From: Dinghuibacter silviterrae
GTDB taxonomy: Bacteria; Bacteroidota; Bacteroidia; Chitinophagales; Chitinophagaceae
DNA: 64,000 nt
Direction: 5' to 3'
Assembly (NCBI RefSeq): GCF_004366355.1
Contig: NZ_SODV01000001.1
Coordinates: forward strand, 62,001 to 126,000
The position numbers and the translations under genes were made by a program. The notes under the pieces were generated by a model that was not told the DNA's origin, searched no databases, and worked only from the letters and a program-made list of their open reading frames with translations. The first letter of the stretch is position 1; each line of letters opens with the position of its first letter. Of this stretch, positions 26,127 through 34,283 are shown piece by piece.

Positions 26127-26855
26127 ATGCAGACAACAGAAGAAATAAAGGACCTGGTCCGCGAGAAATACAGCGCGATAGCCTCCTGCTGCGGCTCCGG
26201 CTGTTGCTCCATCGAGACCGCCAACATCATGAGCGACGATTACAGCACCCTGGAAGGCTACAACCCCGACGCCGACCTGGGCCTGGGGTGCGGCCTGCCC
26301 ACTCAATTCGCCCGGATCAAAAAGGGCGACGTGGTGATCGACCTCGGCTCCGGTGCCGGCAACGACTGTTTTGTCGCCCGTGCGGAGACCGGGGAGACCG
26401 GCAAGGTCATCGGCATCGACTTCACACCCGCCATGATTGAGAAAGCCCGGGCCAATGCTGAAAAACTCGGTTTCAACAATGTCGAGTTCCGCCAGGGGGA
26501 TATTGAAAAAATGCCCGTCACCTCAAATGTCGCCGACGTCATCGTCTCCAACTGCGTCCTGAATCTGGTCCCCAATAAATATGGTGTCTTACAGGAAATC
26601 TTTCGCGTCCTGAAACCCGGCGGCCATTTCAGCATATCCGACATTGTCCTTTCGGGCGAACTACCCGGCGAGATCCGCGAATCCGCCGAAATGTATGCCG
26701 GGTGCGTGGCAGGGGCCATCCAGAAGACCGAGTACCTGGGTCTGATCGAGGCCGCCGGCTTTACCGGGATCAACCTCCAGAAGGAAAAGCCCATCATCAT
26801 CCCCGACGTCTCCGGTATATACAGCGTCACCGTCTACGCGGAAAAACCCGTTTAA
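26127..26855 (+). CDS. arsM: Arsenite S-adenosylmethionine methyltransferase
   Basis: Enzyme of 242 residues that methylates As(III). SAM motif I is VIDLGSGAGNDCFVA (about 69-83). The three cysteines that hold arsenite in ArsM/AS3MT have counterparts: Cys55 (LGLGCGLP), Cys143 (VSNCVLNL) and Cys193 (YAGCVAGA). An N-terminal Cys cluster (CCGSGCC, 21-27) is also present. The stop codon TAA overlaps the ATG of the aquaporin gene by one base. Products would be mono- to trimethylarsenicals. Confidence 0.96.
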   Translation: MQTTEEIKDLVREKYSAIASCCGSGCCSIETANIMSDDYSTLEGYNPDADLGLGCGLPTQFARIKKGDVVIDLGSGAGNDCFVARAETGETGKVIGIDFTPAMIEKARANAEKLGFNNVEFRQGDIEKMPVTSNVADVIVSNCVLNLVPNKYGVLQEIFRVLKPGGHFSISDIVLSGELPGEIRESAEMYAGCVAGAIQKTEYLGLIEAAGFTGINLQKEKPIIIPDVSGIYSVTVYAEKPV

Positions 26856-27499
26856 TGCTACGAAAATCCCTCTCGGAAATAATAGGAACATTCGCGTTAG
26901 TCTTTTGCGGAACAGGTGCCATCGTCATTGACAAGCAAACCGGAGGCGCGGTAACGCATGCCGGTGTCGCCATTACCTTCGGGCTGGTGGTCATGGCCAT
27001 GATCTATGGCCTGGGGGAAATATCCGGCGCACACCTGAACCCTGCCGTTAGTATTGCCTTTACCCTTGCCGGCAGGTTACCCATGAAAGCATTATGGCCT
27101 TACATAGCCAGCCAATTGACAGGCGCGCTGCTGGCAAGCCTGACGCTTCGCCTCCTCTTCCCTTCGAACGCACTCCTGGGCGCGACAATGCCGGCCGGGA
27201 CAGCCCTGCAATCCTTCATCCTGGAAGTCATCCTCACCTTCTTCCTGATGCTGGTGATCATGGGGGTATCCACCGGTCCAAAGGAACAGGGCTTATTTGC
27301 GGGCATCGCCATAGGCTCCGTGGTGTTACTGGAGGCAATGTTTGCCGGACCGATCTGCGGCGCTTCGATGAATCCGGCCCGATCGCTGGCTCCCGCCGTT
27401 GTATCCGGCCATTTGGAATATCTATGGGTCTACCTTACCGCCCCCGTCGCAGGTGCAGCCATCGCCATACCTATCTGGAAATATTTAAACACAAAATAA
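26855..27499 (+). CDS. Aquaporin-family channel of the arsenic operon (AqpS-like)
   Basis: Membrane channel of 214 residues with six helices and both MIP motifs, HLNPAVSIAF and SMNPARSLAP. AqpS in an ars operon of Sinorhizobium meliloti is known to let arsenite flow out after arsenate reduction, and the position between arsM and the phosphoesterase gene suggests the same role. The ATG (TAATG junction) overlaps the arsM stop; the frame extends upstream only within arsM. Its stop overlaps the next ATG by one base. Confidence 0.93.
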   Translation: MLRKSLSEIIGTFALVFCGTGAIVIDKQTGGAVTHAGVAITFGLVVMAMIYGLGEISGAHLNPAVSIAFTLAGRLPMKALWPYIASQLTGALLASLTLRLLFPSNALLGATMPAGTALQSFILEVILTFFLMLVIMGVSTGPKEQGLFAGIAIGSVVLLEAMFAGPICGASMNPARSLAPAVVSGHLEYLWVYLTAPVAGAAIAIPIWKYLNTK

Positions 27500-28236
27500 T
27501 GACCATCGCGCTCTTCTCCGACATACATGCCAACCTCCCCGCCCTCGAAGCCTTTTTCAATGACGTAGAAGCAAGAAGGCCCGACGCCATCTATTGCCTG
27601 GGTGACCTTGTGGGTTATAACATCTGGCCCAATGAAGTCATCAATGAAGTCCGCCGCCGCGGCATCCCCACGATTGCCGGTAACTATGACTTCGGCATCG
27701 GCCGCACCAGTGACGACTGTGGTTGTGCCTACAAAACCGTTGAAGAAAAGGCCAATGGTGCCGTATCCATATCTTTTACCAACCAGATTGTCAAGGTCGA
27801 GGAACGCGCATACCTGCGCACGCTGCCGGCCCACATCAAAGTAGAATTCCAGCTCAACCACGACAAGCTCAACCTCCTCCTCGTCCACGGCAGCCCCCGA
27901 AAGATTAACGAATACCTCTTCGAAGACCGGGACGAAAAAAGCCTCCTGCGCATCATGCATGACGCCGGCGCCGACATCATGTGCTTCGGCCACACCCACA
28001 AACCCTACCACCGTGTGCTGAATGACGCCGGCCACTACCGCCACGCCATCAACATCGGTTCCGTAGGCAAGCCTAAAGACGGCGATCCACGAGGCGGCTA
28101 CGTCCTGCTGCACATAGACAACGACATCCAGGTGGAATTCGTCCGCTTCACCTACGACATCGAAAAAGCCGCAAAAGCCGTGGAAGACAGCCCCCTTCCC
28201 AACGCATACGCCGACGCCTTACGCCAAGCACATTAA
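27499..28236 (+). CDS. Calcineurin-like metallophosphoesterase of the arsenic operon
   Basis: Protein of 245 residues with the full metallophosphoesterase motif set: Asp8 and His10 (FSDIHAN), Asp36 (CLGDLVGY), Asn62 and Asp64 (AGNYDFG, with Tyr in place of the usual His of GNHD), LLVHGSPRKI and CFGHTHKPYH. The Tyr is common in the YfcE/MJ0936-like branch. It starts on the last base of the aquaporin stop, so it belongs tightly to the operon. Its substrate is not known; a phospho- or arsenate-ester is possible but unproven. Confidence 0.9.
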   Translation: MTIALFSDIHANLPALEAFFNDVEARRPDAIYCLGDLVGYNIWPNEVINEVRRRGIPTIAGNYDFGIGRTSDDCGCAYKTVEEKANGAVSISFTNQIVKVEERAYLRTLPAHIKVEFQLNHDKLNLLLVHGSPRKINEYLFEDRDEKSLLRIMHDAGADIMCFGHTHKPYHRVLNDAGHYRHAINIGSVGKPKDGDPRGGYVLLHIDNDIQVEFVRFTYDIEKAAKAVEDSPLPNAYADALRQAH

Positions 28237-28725
28237 ATGATGACCATCACCCCCCTCCTCCCCGAACACTGGCCCGTCGTCAAAGCCATCTATGAGGACG
28301 GTTTGGCCACCGGACAGGCCAGCTTCCAAACCAGCGCCCCCGGCTGGGAGGAATGGGACAAATCCCACCTGATCCATAGCCGTCTCGTTGCAAAAAATAG
28401 CGGCACCATTGTCGGGTGGGTCGCGCTTAGCCCGGTTTCCGGGCGTTGCGTATATGCAGGGGTGGCCGAGGTAAGCATCTATATTGCCGCCGGCCATCGG
28501 GGCCTGGGCATTGGCAAGACGCTGCTGGAAGCGCTGGTAGAAGAAAGCGAAGCCCACGGCATCTGGACCCTCCAGGCCGGCATCTTCCCCGAAAACACCC
28601 CCAGCCTCCGGTTACATGAGGGCGCCGGGTTCCGCCAGGTCGGCATCCGGCAGCGCATCGGCAAGATGGGCGACCGCTGGCGCGATACCGTTTTGTTAGA
28701 GAGAAGAAGTGAAAAAGTAGGATGA
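28237..28725 (+). CDS. arsN1: GNAT acetyltransferase, ArsN1-like
   Basis: N-acetyltransferase of 162 residues of the phosphinothricin-acetyltransferase-like group. Visible are the N-terminal LPEHWPVVKAIYEDGLATGQ and ASFQTSAPGW, the acetyl-CoA loop HRGLGIGKTLLEAL and NTPSLRLHEGAGFRQVG. Enzymes of this type in ars operons (ArsN1) acetylate arsinothricin, an arsenical glutamate analogue. The ATG directly follows the stop of the phosphoesterase gene. As last gene of the operon it would add protection against an organoarsenical antibiotic. Function as a plain PAT enzyme is the alternative. Confidence 0.85.
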   Translation: MMTITPLLPEHWPVVKAIYEDGLATGQASFQTSAPGWEEWDKSHLIHSRLVAKNSGTIVGWVALSPVSGRCVYAGVAEVSIYIAAGHRGLGIGKTLLEALVEESEAHGIWTLQAGIFPENTPSLRLHEGAGFRQVGIRQRIGKMGDRWRDTVLLERRSEKVG

Positions 28726-28741
28726 TTTGAGATGACGGCAA

Positions 28742-29998
28742 TCACGGCGCCACCGCCATCCTTTCCCCGGCAATAGCCGAAACCCGGTTTCCCCCCCTCA
28801 AAGGTGTACCTTTATACATTGTATACACCGGTTGACCGTCTACCCAAAACGCCAGCCGCTCGACAGAAAGGATTCTTTCCGGAATATTGGCACCGGTCCA
28901 CCGTTCATCAGGCTGCTGCCTCCAGGTCACCTCATACAAAAGGGCGCCCCCGGGGTAATGACCGTCGCTGTGGCTGCCGGCATACGCAAATGCCGCGTCG
29001 TTGCCATACAACATGGACATCGTGCTGTCGTTGGAGTGGACCATGCCGGTGATGGTGTGCAGCAACAAAGGGTTTTCCGGCAGCTCGTCCGCAAAGCTAC
29101 GGTCCAAAGGCCTTGTAAATACAAAATCATTGTCATGCATGGGCTGGTGACAAGTGACGCATTCCGTGGCAAAAAGCCGGTTGGCGCCATAAGGTTTCAG
29201 ACTGTCCCCCCGCCAGCGCGCCCAGCCCCAACCCGCCGTTTTTGCATATTTTTTGGCGTCTTTTATCATAAACTCCACCTGGAAGAAGGCCCCCGCTGTC
29301 ACACGGCCATCCGCGTGTACCTGTTCTTTCCACGCGGTTTTGGCAAAAATGGTCCCATCCGGCCAGACGTTTGTTTGATGCGCTTGTATGGCTTTCACAG
29401 CAATATCATTGGCAAAAATGATCCGCAGGGTCCCATTGTCAAACCGGTCGGAAGTATTCAATACCTGCCAGCTGCGATAGCCGGGAACATAGGCAATGCC
29501 ATTGGGCGCCGGTTTTGCCGCGGCAAGGGAGACCGGTGTCACCACTTCCGCGGTATCGGTTAATATTCGCGGCGTTCGTGACAAGGTATATTTCTTTAGT
29601 ATATCTACCTCCTCCGGGCTTAACCGGGCGGGGCCGTGCACAAACGTATAGGCCGGCAGCGGCATCCCCTTCTCCAACACCTTGTTCAGTGCATAATATA
29701 AGGTGCTGTTTTGTGCGGGGGTCGCCATGGAATCCCAATTGGAGAAATCAAGGGCTTTGCGTCCATCCCGGACATCCCGGTATACCAAAAAATTGACCGG
29801 GCTTATCTGGTCGTACCAGCGCAGGTTGGTTTGGGACGAATGGCAGTCGAAACAGGATTTCCGGAGGATGTCATCGACCTCTTTGGGAACCCCTGCCAGG
29901 TCACCCACCGGTGCACTGGCTATTTTTTCCGGACGAACCAACTGCATCAACCCGAAAAATCCGCCGACGACAGCGGCGATAATGAGGACTTTTTTCAT
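28742..29998 (-). CDS. Haem-binding-domain and cytochrome P460-type protein
   Basis: Exported protein of 418 residues. The N-terminal module (about 25-150) is a haem-binding domain with Cys49-x2-Cys52-His53 (SCFDCHSS) and WYDQISPVNFLVYRDV. The second module (about 180-300) is P460-like, with WQVLNTSDRFDNGTLRIIFA and a second CxxCH at Cys280-Cys283-His284 (CVTCHQPMHDNDFVF). The N-terminal membrane segment is near 5-19. A periplasmic electron-transfer or small-molecule redox role is likely. It is convergent with the ars operon. Confidence 0.85.
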   Translation of the reverse strand: MKKVLIIAAVVGGFFGLMQLVRPEKIASAPVGDLAGVPKEVDDILRKSCFDCHSSQTNLRWYDQISPVNFLVYRDVRDGRKALDFSNWDSMATPAQNSTLYYALNKVLEKGMPLPAYTFVHGPARLSPEEVDILKKYTLSRTPRILTDTAEVVTPVSLAAAKPAPNGIAYVPGYRSWQVLNTSDRFDNGTLRIIFANDIAVKAIQAHQTNVWPDGTIFAKTAWKEQVHADGRVTAGAFFQVEFMIKDAKKYAKTAGWGWARWRGDSLKPYGANRLFATECVTCHQPMHDNDFVFTRPLDRSFADELPENPLLLHTITGMVHSNDSTMSMLYGNDAAFAYAGSHSDGHYPGGALLYEVTWRQQPDERWTGANIPERILSVERLAFWVDGQPVYTMYKGTPLRGGNRVSAIAGERMAVAP

Positions 29999-30123
29999 AC
30001 TTCAAAATTGCTCATAATCATTGGGTTACTAGATCCGATAGTCGTGAAAGGGATAAAATTGCTCCCGAAGAAGAATATCGGGCCGCGAAAGGGAAGTGCT
30101 TAATTTAGCCCATCGTAAAAGAT

Positions 30124-31161
30124 ATGGAAAAAGTCAGGCTATACATATTATTATTTGTCGGCATAAGCATAGTCACGCTTGTAGCAGGGATCGGTGCGTG
30201 TAGTTATTGTTACCATACAGCCCGGGAAGCAATCTGGAACCATAAAATGGAATCGGGCCGGCGTGAAACCCGCGAAATCGGCCGGCTGTTGGAAGAACAA
30301 CTTGACAATGGACAACCTCCTCAAAAAGTCATTGACAACCTCCAGCAGAGTATCGTCAATACCGATGCGCAAAGCGAGTTTGTATGCATGTACGACACCA
30401 ACGGCATCGAGCTTTGCCATCCCGATCCGGCCCTCGTCGGGCAAAAGATCGACGCGGGTAACTCGCTGTTTATCCGGAACGGCAGCCCGGCGCCCTTCAG
30501 CGACATCCTGCATCTGGGGAAAGCCGGCACGGGGCTGCGGAGCTTCCCGGTGGCAAAACACCGCAGCTCGGAAATCGTAACCGTCTATCCCGTGAAAGGC
30601 AGCGATTGGATGGTGGCCGCGCACGCCAATGTGACAGTATTGCAGGCACAACTGGACAACCTCTACCACCAGTTTATGGTCGGCATCATTTTGATGGTAT
30701 TACTGATCTCGGGCAGTTGTTTTTTGCTGATAAGGCTGATCTATGGGAAATACGAACGGCAAATGGACCAGGAAATCCTCCGGCTCAATAAAGACCTTGC
30801 GGCAAAAAAAGTCGCCGAAAGCACCCGCAAACGGCTGGTGACCTACCAACGGGATGAAATGGTATCTTTAGAAGTCGGCGACATTGCGTTTATCTTCTTA
30901 TCGGAAAACAGCGTCTTTGTGCAAACGTTCCTGAACCAGCGCCACACCGTGAACACCAGCCTCGATGAATTGATGAAACAACTGGACAACGACATTTTTT
31001 ACCGCGCCAACCGACAGTGTATCGTGAACGTCAATGCCATCAAGACCATCCTGGTCTACGGCAAGAACCAACTGCAACTGGTCATGCATCCCCAGGCGCC
31101 CGAGGAGATCATCATCAGTAAGAACAAAGCAGCCGAATTTAAAGACTGGCTGGATCGATAA
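30124..31161 (+). CDS. Membrane-bound LytTR regulator with extracellular sensor
   Basis: Protein of 345 residues: a helix at about 5-30, an external Cache-like sensor (SEFVCMYDTNGIELCHPDPA, VTVYPVKGSDWMVAAHANVT), a second helix at about 185-207, a short coiled coil (RLNKDLAAKKVAES) and a C-terminal LytTR DNA-binding domain (EMVSLEVGDIAFIFLSENSV, FYRANRQCIVNVNAIK). It thus joins sensor and DNA-binding domain in one membrane protein with no kinase. The target genes are unknown; DUF5996 and DHFR-fold genes follow 18 bases downstream. Confidence 0.88.
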   Translation: MEKVRLYILLFVGISIVTLVAGIGACSYCYHTAREAIWNHKMESGRRETREIGRLLEEQLDNGQPPQKVIDNLQQSIVNTDAQSEFVCMYDTNGIELCHPDPALVGQKIDAGNSLFIRNGSPAPFSDILHLGKAGTGLRSFPVAKHRSSEIVTVYPVKGSDWMVAAHANVTVLQAQLDNLYHQFMVGIILMVLLISGSCFLLIRLIYGKYERQMDQEILRLNKDLAAKKVAESTRKRLVTYQRDEMVSLEVGDIAFIFLSENSVFVQTFLNQRHTVNTSLDELMKQLDNDIFYRANRQCIVNVNAIKTILVYGKNQLQLVMHPQAPEEIIISKNKAAEFKDWLDR

Positions 31162-31179
31162 TGTAACAAAACGAAAAAT

Positions 31180-32103
31180 ATGACGCCCTGGCCTCTTCTG
31201 AATTTCGACCGGTATAGAGATACACTGGAGACAGTCCATCTCTGGACACAGATCGTAGGCAAGATACGGCTCCGGCAAATGCCCTGGCTGAACCACTCCT
31301 GGCATGTCACCTTGTACGTAAACCCCCGCGGTCTCACGACCGGCACCATGCCCTATACGGGCGGCACCTTCGAGATCCTCATGGATTTTGTCGGTCACGA
31401 AGTGAAAGTCGCCACTAATGATGGCGCCACCCGCAGCATACCCTTATATCCACGTTCAGTGGCCGACTTCTACGCGTCGCTTTTGGATATGCTCCACAAC
31501 CTGGGCATTGATGTCAGGATATTTGGAAAGCCGAATGAAATTGCCGGCGCCATCCCTTTCGCCGAAGACCATCTGCATGCCAGCTATGACAAGCAGGAGA
31601 TGCATCTTCTTTTCCAGGCGCTCGCAAAGACGGATGTTGTCTTCAACCGGTTCCGGGCCGGGTTCAGGGGCAAGGTAAGCCCGATCCACTTCTTCTGGGG
31701 CGCCTTCGATCTGGCGGTCACCCGCTTCTCAGGCCGAAAGGCGCCCATACACCCGGGCGGGATGCCCAATATACCGGACGATGTCATGCAGGAAGCCTAC
31801 TCCCATGAAGTCAGCAGTTGCGGTTTCTGGCCGGGCTCCGGCGATTTTCCGACGCCGGTCTTTTATTCCTATTGTTATCCGACGCCCCCCGACTTTGGCC
31901 GCCAGCCCGTCGAGCCTTCGGAGGCTTATTACAGCGAGGCCATGGGCGAATTCTTTCTTCCTTATGAAGCCGTGCGGCAATCCACCGACCCCGAAGCCAC
32001 GCTGATGCGGTTTCTGAAGGCGACGTACCGCGCGGCTGCCGTCACCGGGCACTGGGACGAGAGCCTTGAATGCGATCTCACACATTATAAAAGGCCGTTA
32101 TAA
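31180..32103 (+). CDS. DUF5996 family protein
   Basis: Protein of 307 residues matching the DUF5996 family, with the typical start TPWPLLNFDRYRDTLETVHL, LNHSWHVTLYVNPRGLTTG and HPGGMPNIPDDVMQEAYSHE. No catalytic motif is known. Its stop codon TAA (32101-32103) shares bases with the putative ATA start of the next gene, as in a 4-base ATGA-type overlap that has lost its G. Confidence 0.9.
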   Translation: MTPWPLLNFDRYRDTLETVHLWTQIVGKIRLRQMPWLNHSWHVTLYVNPRGLTTGTMPYTGGTFEILMDFVGHEVKVATNDGATRSIPLYPRSVADFYASLLDMLHNLGIDVRIFGKPNEIAGAIPFAEDHLHASYDKQEMHLLFQALAKTDVVFNRFRAGFRGKVSPIHFFWGAFDLAVTRFSGRKAPIHPGGMPNIPDDVMQEAYSHEVSSCGFWPGSGDFPTPVFYSYCYPTPPDFGRQPVEPSEAYYSEAMGEFFLPYEAVRQSTDPEATLMRFLKATYRAAAVTGHWDESLECDLTHYKRPL

Positions 32104-32648
32104 AAATAACGATACATATCGTCTCCAGCCTTGACGGCATCATTGCCAAAAGAGACAACAGTGTGTCCTGGTTCGACACACCGGAACACTATGAAAAAGG
32201 AACAACCGTCAGCCAGGAGGAGGCGGCAGCCTTTCTCAAAACGATCGATTGCTATGTCATGGGCGCCCGGACCTATGAACACGCCCTGGAGCTTTCAAAA
32301 TCTTACGGTTGGGCTTATGGCAACGTACCGGTCATTGTCCTGACGCATAGGAACCTTCCTATGGACAGACCACACATCGACATCTATTCGGGTGACTTAA
32401 AAAAACTTGTCCACGAACGATTACAACCCAGATACAAGAACGTCTGGGTCGTCGGCGGGGCTATGCTGGTCAGGGATTTCATCCGTGCAAAGCTCGCCGA
32501 CGACATCAGGTTGACCGTTGTGCCCGTTATATTGGGGGACGGGACCCCGCTTTTTGACCACCTGGAACAAGAACAAGCCTTACACCTGAAAGACGTGAAC
32601 GCCTACAAAAACGGAATGGTGGAGCTTTGGTACGGCCTCAGAAAATAA
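32100..32648 (+). CDS. Dihydrofolate reductase-fold protein with ATA start
   Basis: RibD-C/DHFR-fold protein of about 182 residues. Coding similarity begins at the codons for KITIHIVSSLDGIIAKRDNS, which are preceded by ATA at 32100-32102, not ATG. The first standard start in frame is a GTG at 32163, which would remove the first strand and the SLDG motif. Downstream are MGARTYEHALEL, NVWVVGGAMLVRDFIRAKLA and DDIRLTVVPVILGDG. The gene overlaps the DUF5996 stop by 4 bases. The ATA could be a rare start, an inactivating mutation or a base error. Confidence 0.8.
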   Translation: MKITIHIVSSLDGIIAKRDNSVSWFDTPEHYEKGTTVSQEEAAAFLKTIDCYVMGARTYEHALELSKSYGWAYGNVPVIVLTHRNLPMDRPHIDIYSGDLKKLVHERLQPRYKNVWVVGGAMLVRDFIRAKLADDIRLTVVPVILGDGTPLFDHLEQEQALHLKDVNAYKNGMVELWYGLRK

Positions 32649-32660
32649 TACCCCACTGAT

Positions 32661-32692
32661 TTTGTAGACTTATTATTTTTCCTGTATCTTTC
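32661..32692 (+). promoter_or_regulatory. Bacteroidota promoter of the YeiH gene
   Basis: TTTG at 32661-32664, a 20-base spacer and TATCTTTC at 32685-32692, close to the TTTG-N19/21-TAnnTTTG consensus with one mismatch in the -7 box. It starts 12 bases after the DHFR-fold gene stops and precedes the yeiH ATG (32716) by 23 bases. Confidence 0.6.
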
Positions 32693-32715
32693 GGTAAACA
32701 AATGAAACCACGCTT

Positions 32716-34059
32716 ATGAAATCCTGGTCAAAGGAAGACTGGTGGGCTGTTTGGCTTGGTCTGGGGATCATTATCCTGGCCTATATCTTTTATCTGGGCG
32801 GCTCCAGCATTTCCTGGATCGCGGTGGCACCGGCCAAATGGTCGACCCTGTCACAACTGGGGACGCAACTTTCGGCAACAGCACCCCGGTACCTCGCTTT
32901 GCTCGGCGCCTGCCTGATCCTTTTCACGATCGTGACGTCCTTTATCGGGCAAAAACCAAAGGAATTCATCCCGTCATTTATCCTTGTTTTTGTTCTTTCG
33001 ACGATTATCTATTTCGTGGGTGCCTGGGACCAGGCCAGTCGTTATAACCTGGAACCTCCGCTGGTGGCCCTCTTGCTAGGACTTCTCCTGTCAAACGTCA
33101 TCGGGTTACCCCGCTGGCTCGATGCCGGTTTCCGGGTCGAGTTTTATATAAAACTGGGCATTGTCCTGCTGGGCGCCACCCTGCCTTTCACGCTCATCAT
33201 CTGGGCCGGGCCGGTGGCAATTTTACAAGCCTCCGTCGTGTCCATCATCACCTTTTTGACCATCTTCTTCACGGCCCGGAAGCTGGGGCTGGATCACCGC
33301 CTGGCGGCAGTGCTGGGCGCGGGTGGCGCTGTCTGCGGCGTGTCCGCTTCGATTGCCGTTGCCGGCGCCGTGCGGGCTAAGAAAGAGCATCCCCCTATTG
33401 CCATAAGCCTTGTCGTCTTTTGGGCGATCATCTTCATTTTCGCGTTGCCGCTGGTATCACGGGTGCTCCACCTGCCGACAGGCGTAGGCGGCGCCTGGAT
33501 CGGAACATCGGAATTCGCGGACGCAGCCGGCCTGGCCGCGGCCCAATCTTATGGAAACCTGGCCGGTAAGGGTTTGGGTATTTCGGGTACGGCCGACCAG
33601 GCGCTGGCCTCCTACACTCTGATCAAAGTCATCGGCAGAGACATCTGGATCGGCATCTGGGCGTTTGTCCTGGCGTTCATTTCTGTTACCGTTTGGGAAC
33701 GCACGGAGACCAACGCGAAGGCCGATGCCGGTCAGATATGGTGGCGCTTTCCCAAATTCGTCATCGGATTCCTAATAGCCTCGATACTAACGACCGTTAT
33801 CGTCCATGGAAATACGCTCTCCGAATACAATAAAATAGTAAAACCCTCCCTGATCACGCCCATCACGTCACTGCGAACCTGGGCGTTCACCTTCAGCTTC
33901 CTGAGTATCGGGTTGACGACCCGGTTCCGGGAATTGGCGGGCGCCGGGGCCAAACCCATTATTGCGTTCACGATCGGGGTTATTGTAAACGTGGCCTTGG
34001 GCTATGTCCTCTCGGTCCTCATTTTTGGCCACTATTGGGCGGCGGTTGCCACCCATTGA
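32716..34059 (+). CDS. YeiH/UPF0324-family putative sulfate exporter
   Basis: Inner-membrane protein of 447 residues with about 11 helices, matching the YeiH (PSE, UPF0324) family. Recognisable segments are LLLGLLLSNVIGLPRWLDAG, VLGAGGAVCGVSASIAVAGA and the closing FLSIGLTTRFRELAGAGAKP. Members are predicted to export sulfate or related anions; direct proof is scarce. It has its own promoter and is followed after 3 bases by a small Cys-containing protein gene. Confidence 0.88.
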   Translation: MKSWSKEDWWAVWLGLGIIILAYIFYLGGSSISWIAVAPAKWSTLSQLGTQLSATAPRYLALLGACLILFTIVTSFIGQKPKEFIPSFILVFVLSTIIYFVGAWDQASRYNLEPPLVALLLGLLLSNVIGLPRWLDAGFRVEFYIKLGIVLLGATLPFTLIIWAGPVAILQASVVSIITFLTIFFTARKLGLDHRLAAVLGAGGAVCGVSASIAVAGAVRAKKEHPPIAISLVVFWAIIFIFALPLVSRVLHLPTGVGGAWIGTSEFADAAGLAAAQSYGNLAGKGLGISGTADQALASYTLIKVIGRDIWIGIWAFVLAFISVTVWERTETNAKADAGQIWWRFPKFVIGFLIASILTTVIVHGNTLSEYNKIVKPSLITPITSLRTWAFTFSFLSIGLTTRFRELAGAGAKPIIAFTIGVIVNVALGYVLSVLIFGHYWAAVATH

Positions 34060-34062
34060 TGT

Positions 34063-34281
34063 ATGAAAACGCCCGCCTGCCAACACTGCGCCCATTTCCA
34101 AAACGATCCGGCGCTGATCGAAAAGGCCTATCCGGGGCTCACGTCCCTGAGCTCGGGTTTTGCGTCCGTACGGGATCAGGACGGTTTCTGTGATTATCAC
34201 CAACTTTACCTTTCCGCCAGGGACAACTGTCAGGATTTCATAGAAAATAATTTTACATTTACCCAAATTCAAAACGATTGA
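34063..34281 (+). CDS. Small four-cysteine protein
   Basis: Protein of 72 residues with Cys6, Cys9, Cys43 and Cys56 in the pattern CQHC-x33-FCDYH-x10-NCQDF, which could hold a zinc or iron-sulphur centre. No signal peptide is seen, so it should be cytoplasmic. It is 3 bases downstream of the YeiH gene and is almost surely co-transcribed with it. The family was not recognised. Confidence 0.7.
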   Translation: MKTPACQHCAHFQNDPALIEKAYPGLTSLSSGFASVRDQDGFCDYHQLYLSARDNCQDFIENNFTFTQIQND

Positions 34282-34283
34282 CT

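Noticed and set aside
25530-26306. 258-codon minus-strand frame across arsR, arsC and arsM
   Set aside because: Crosses three well-supported genes on the other strand.
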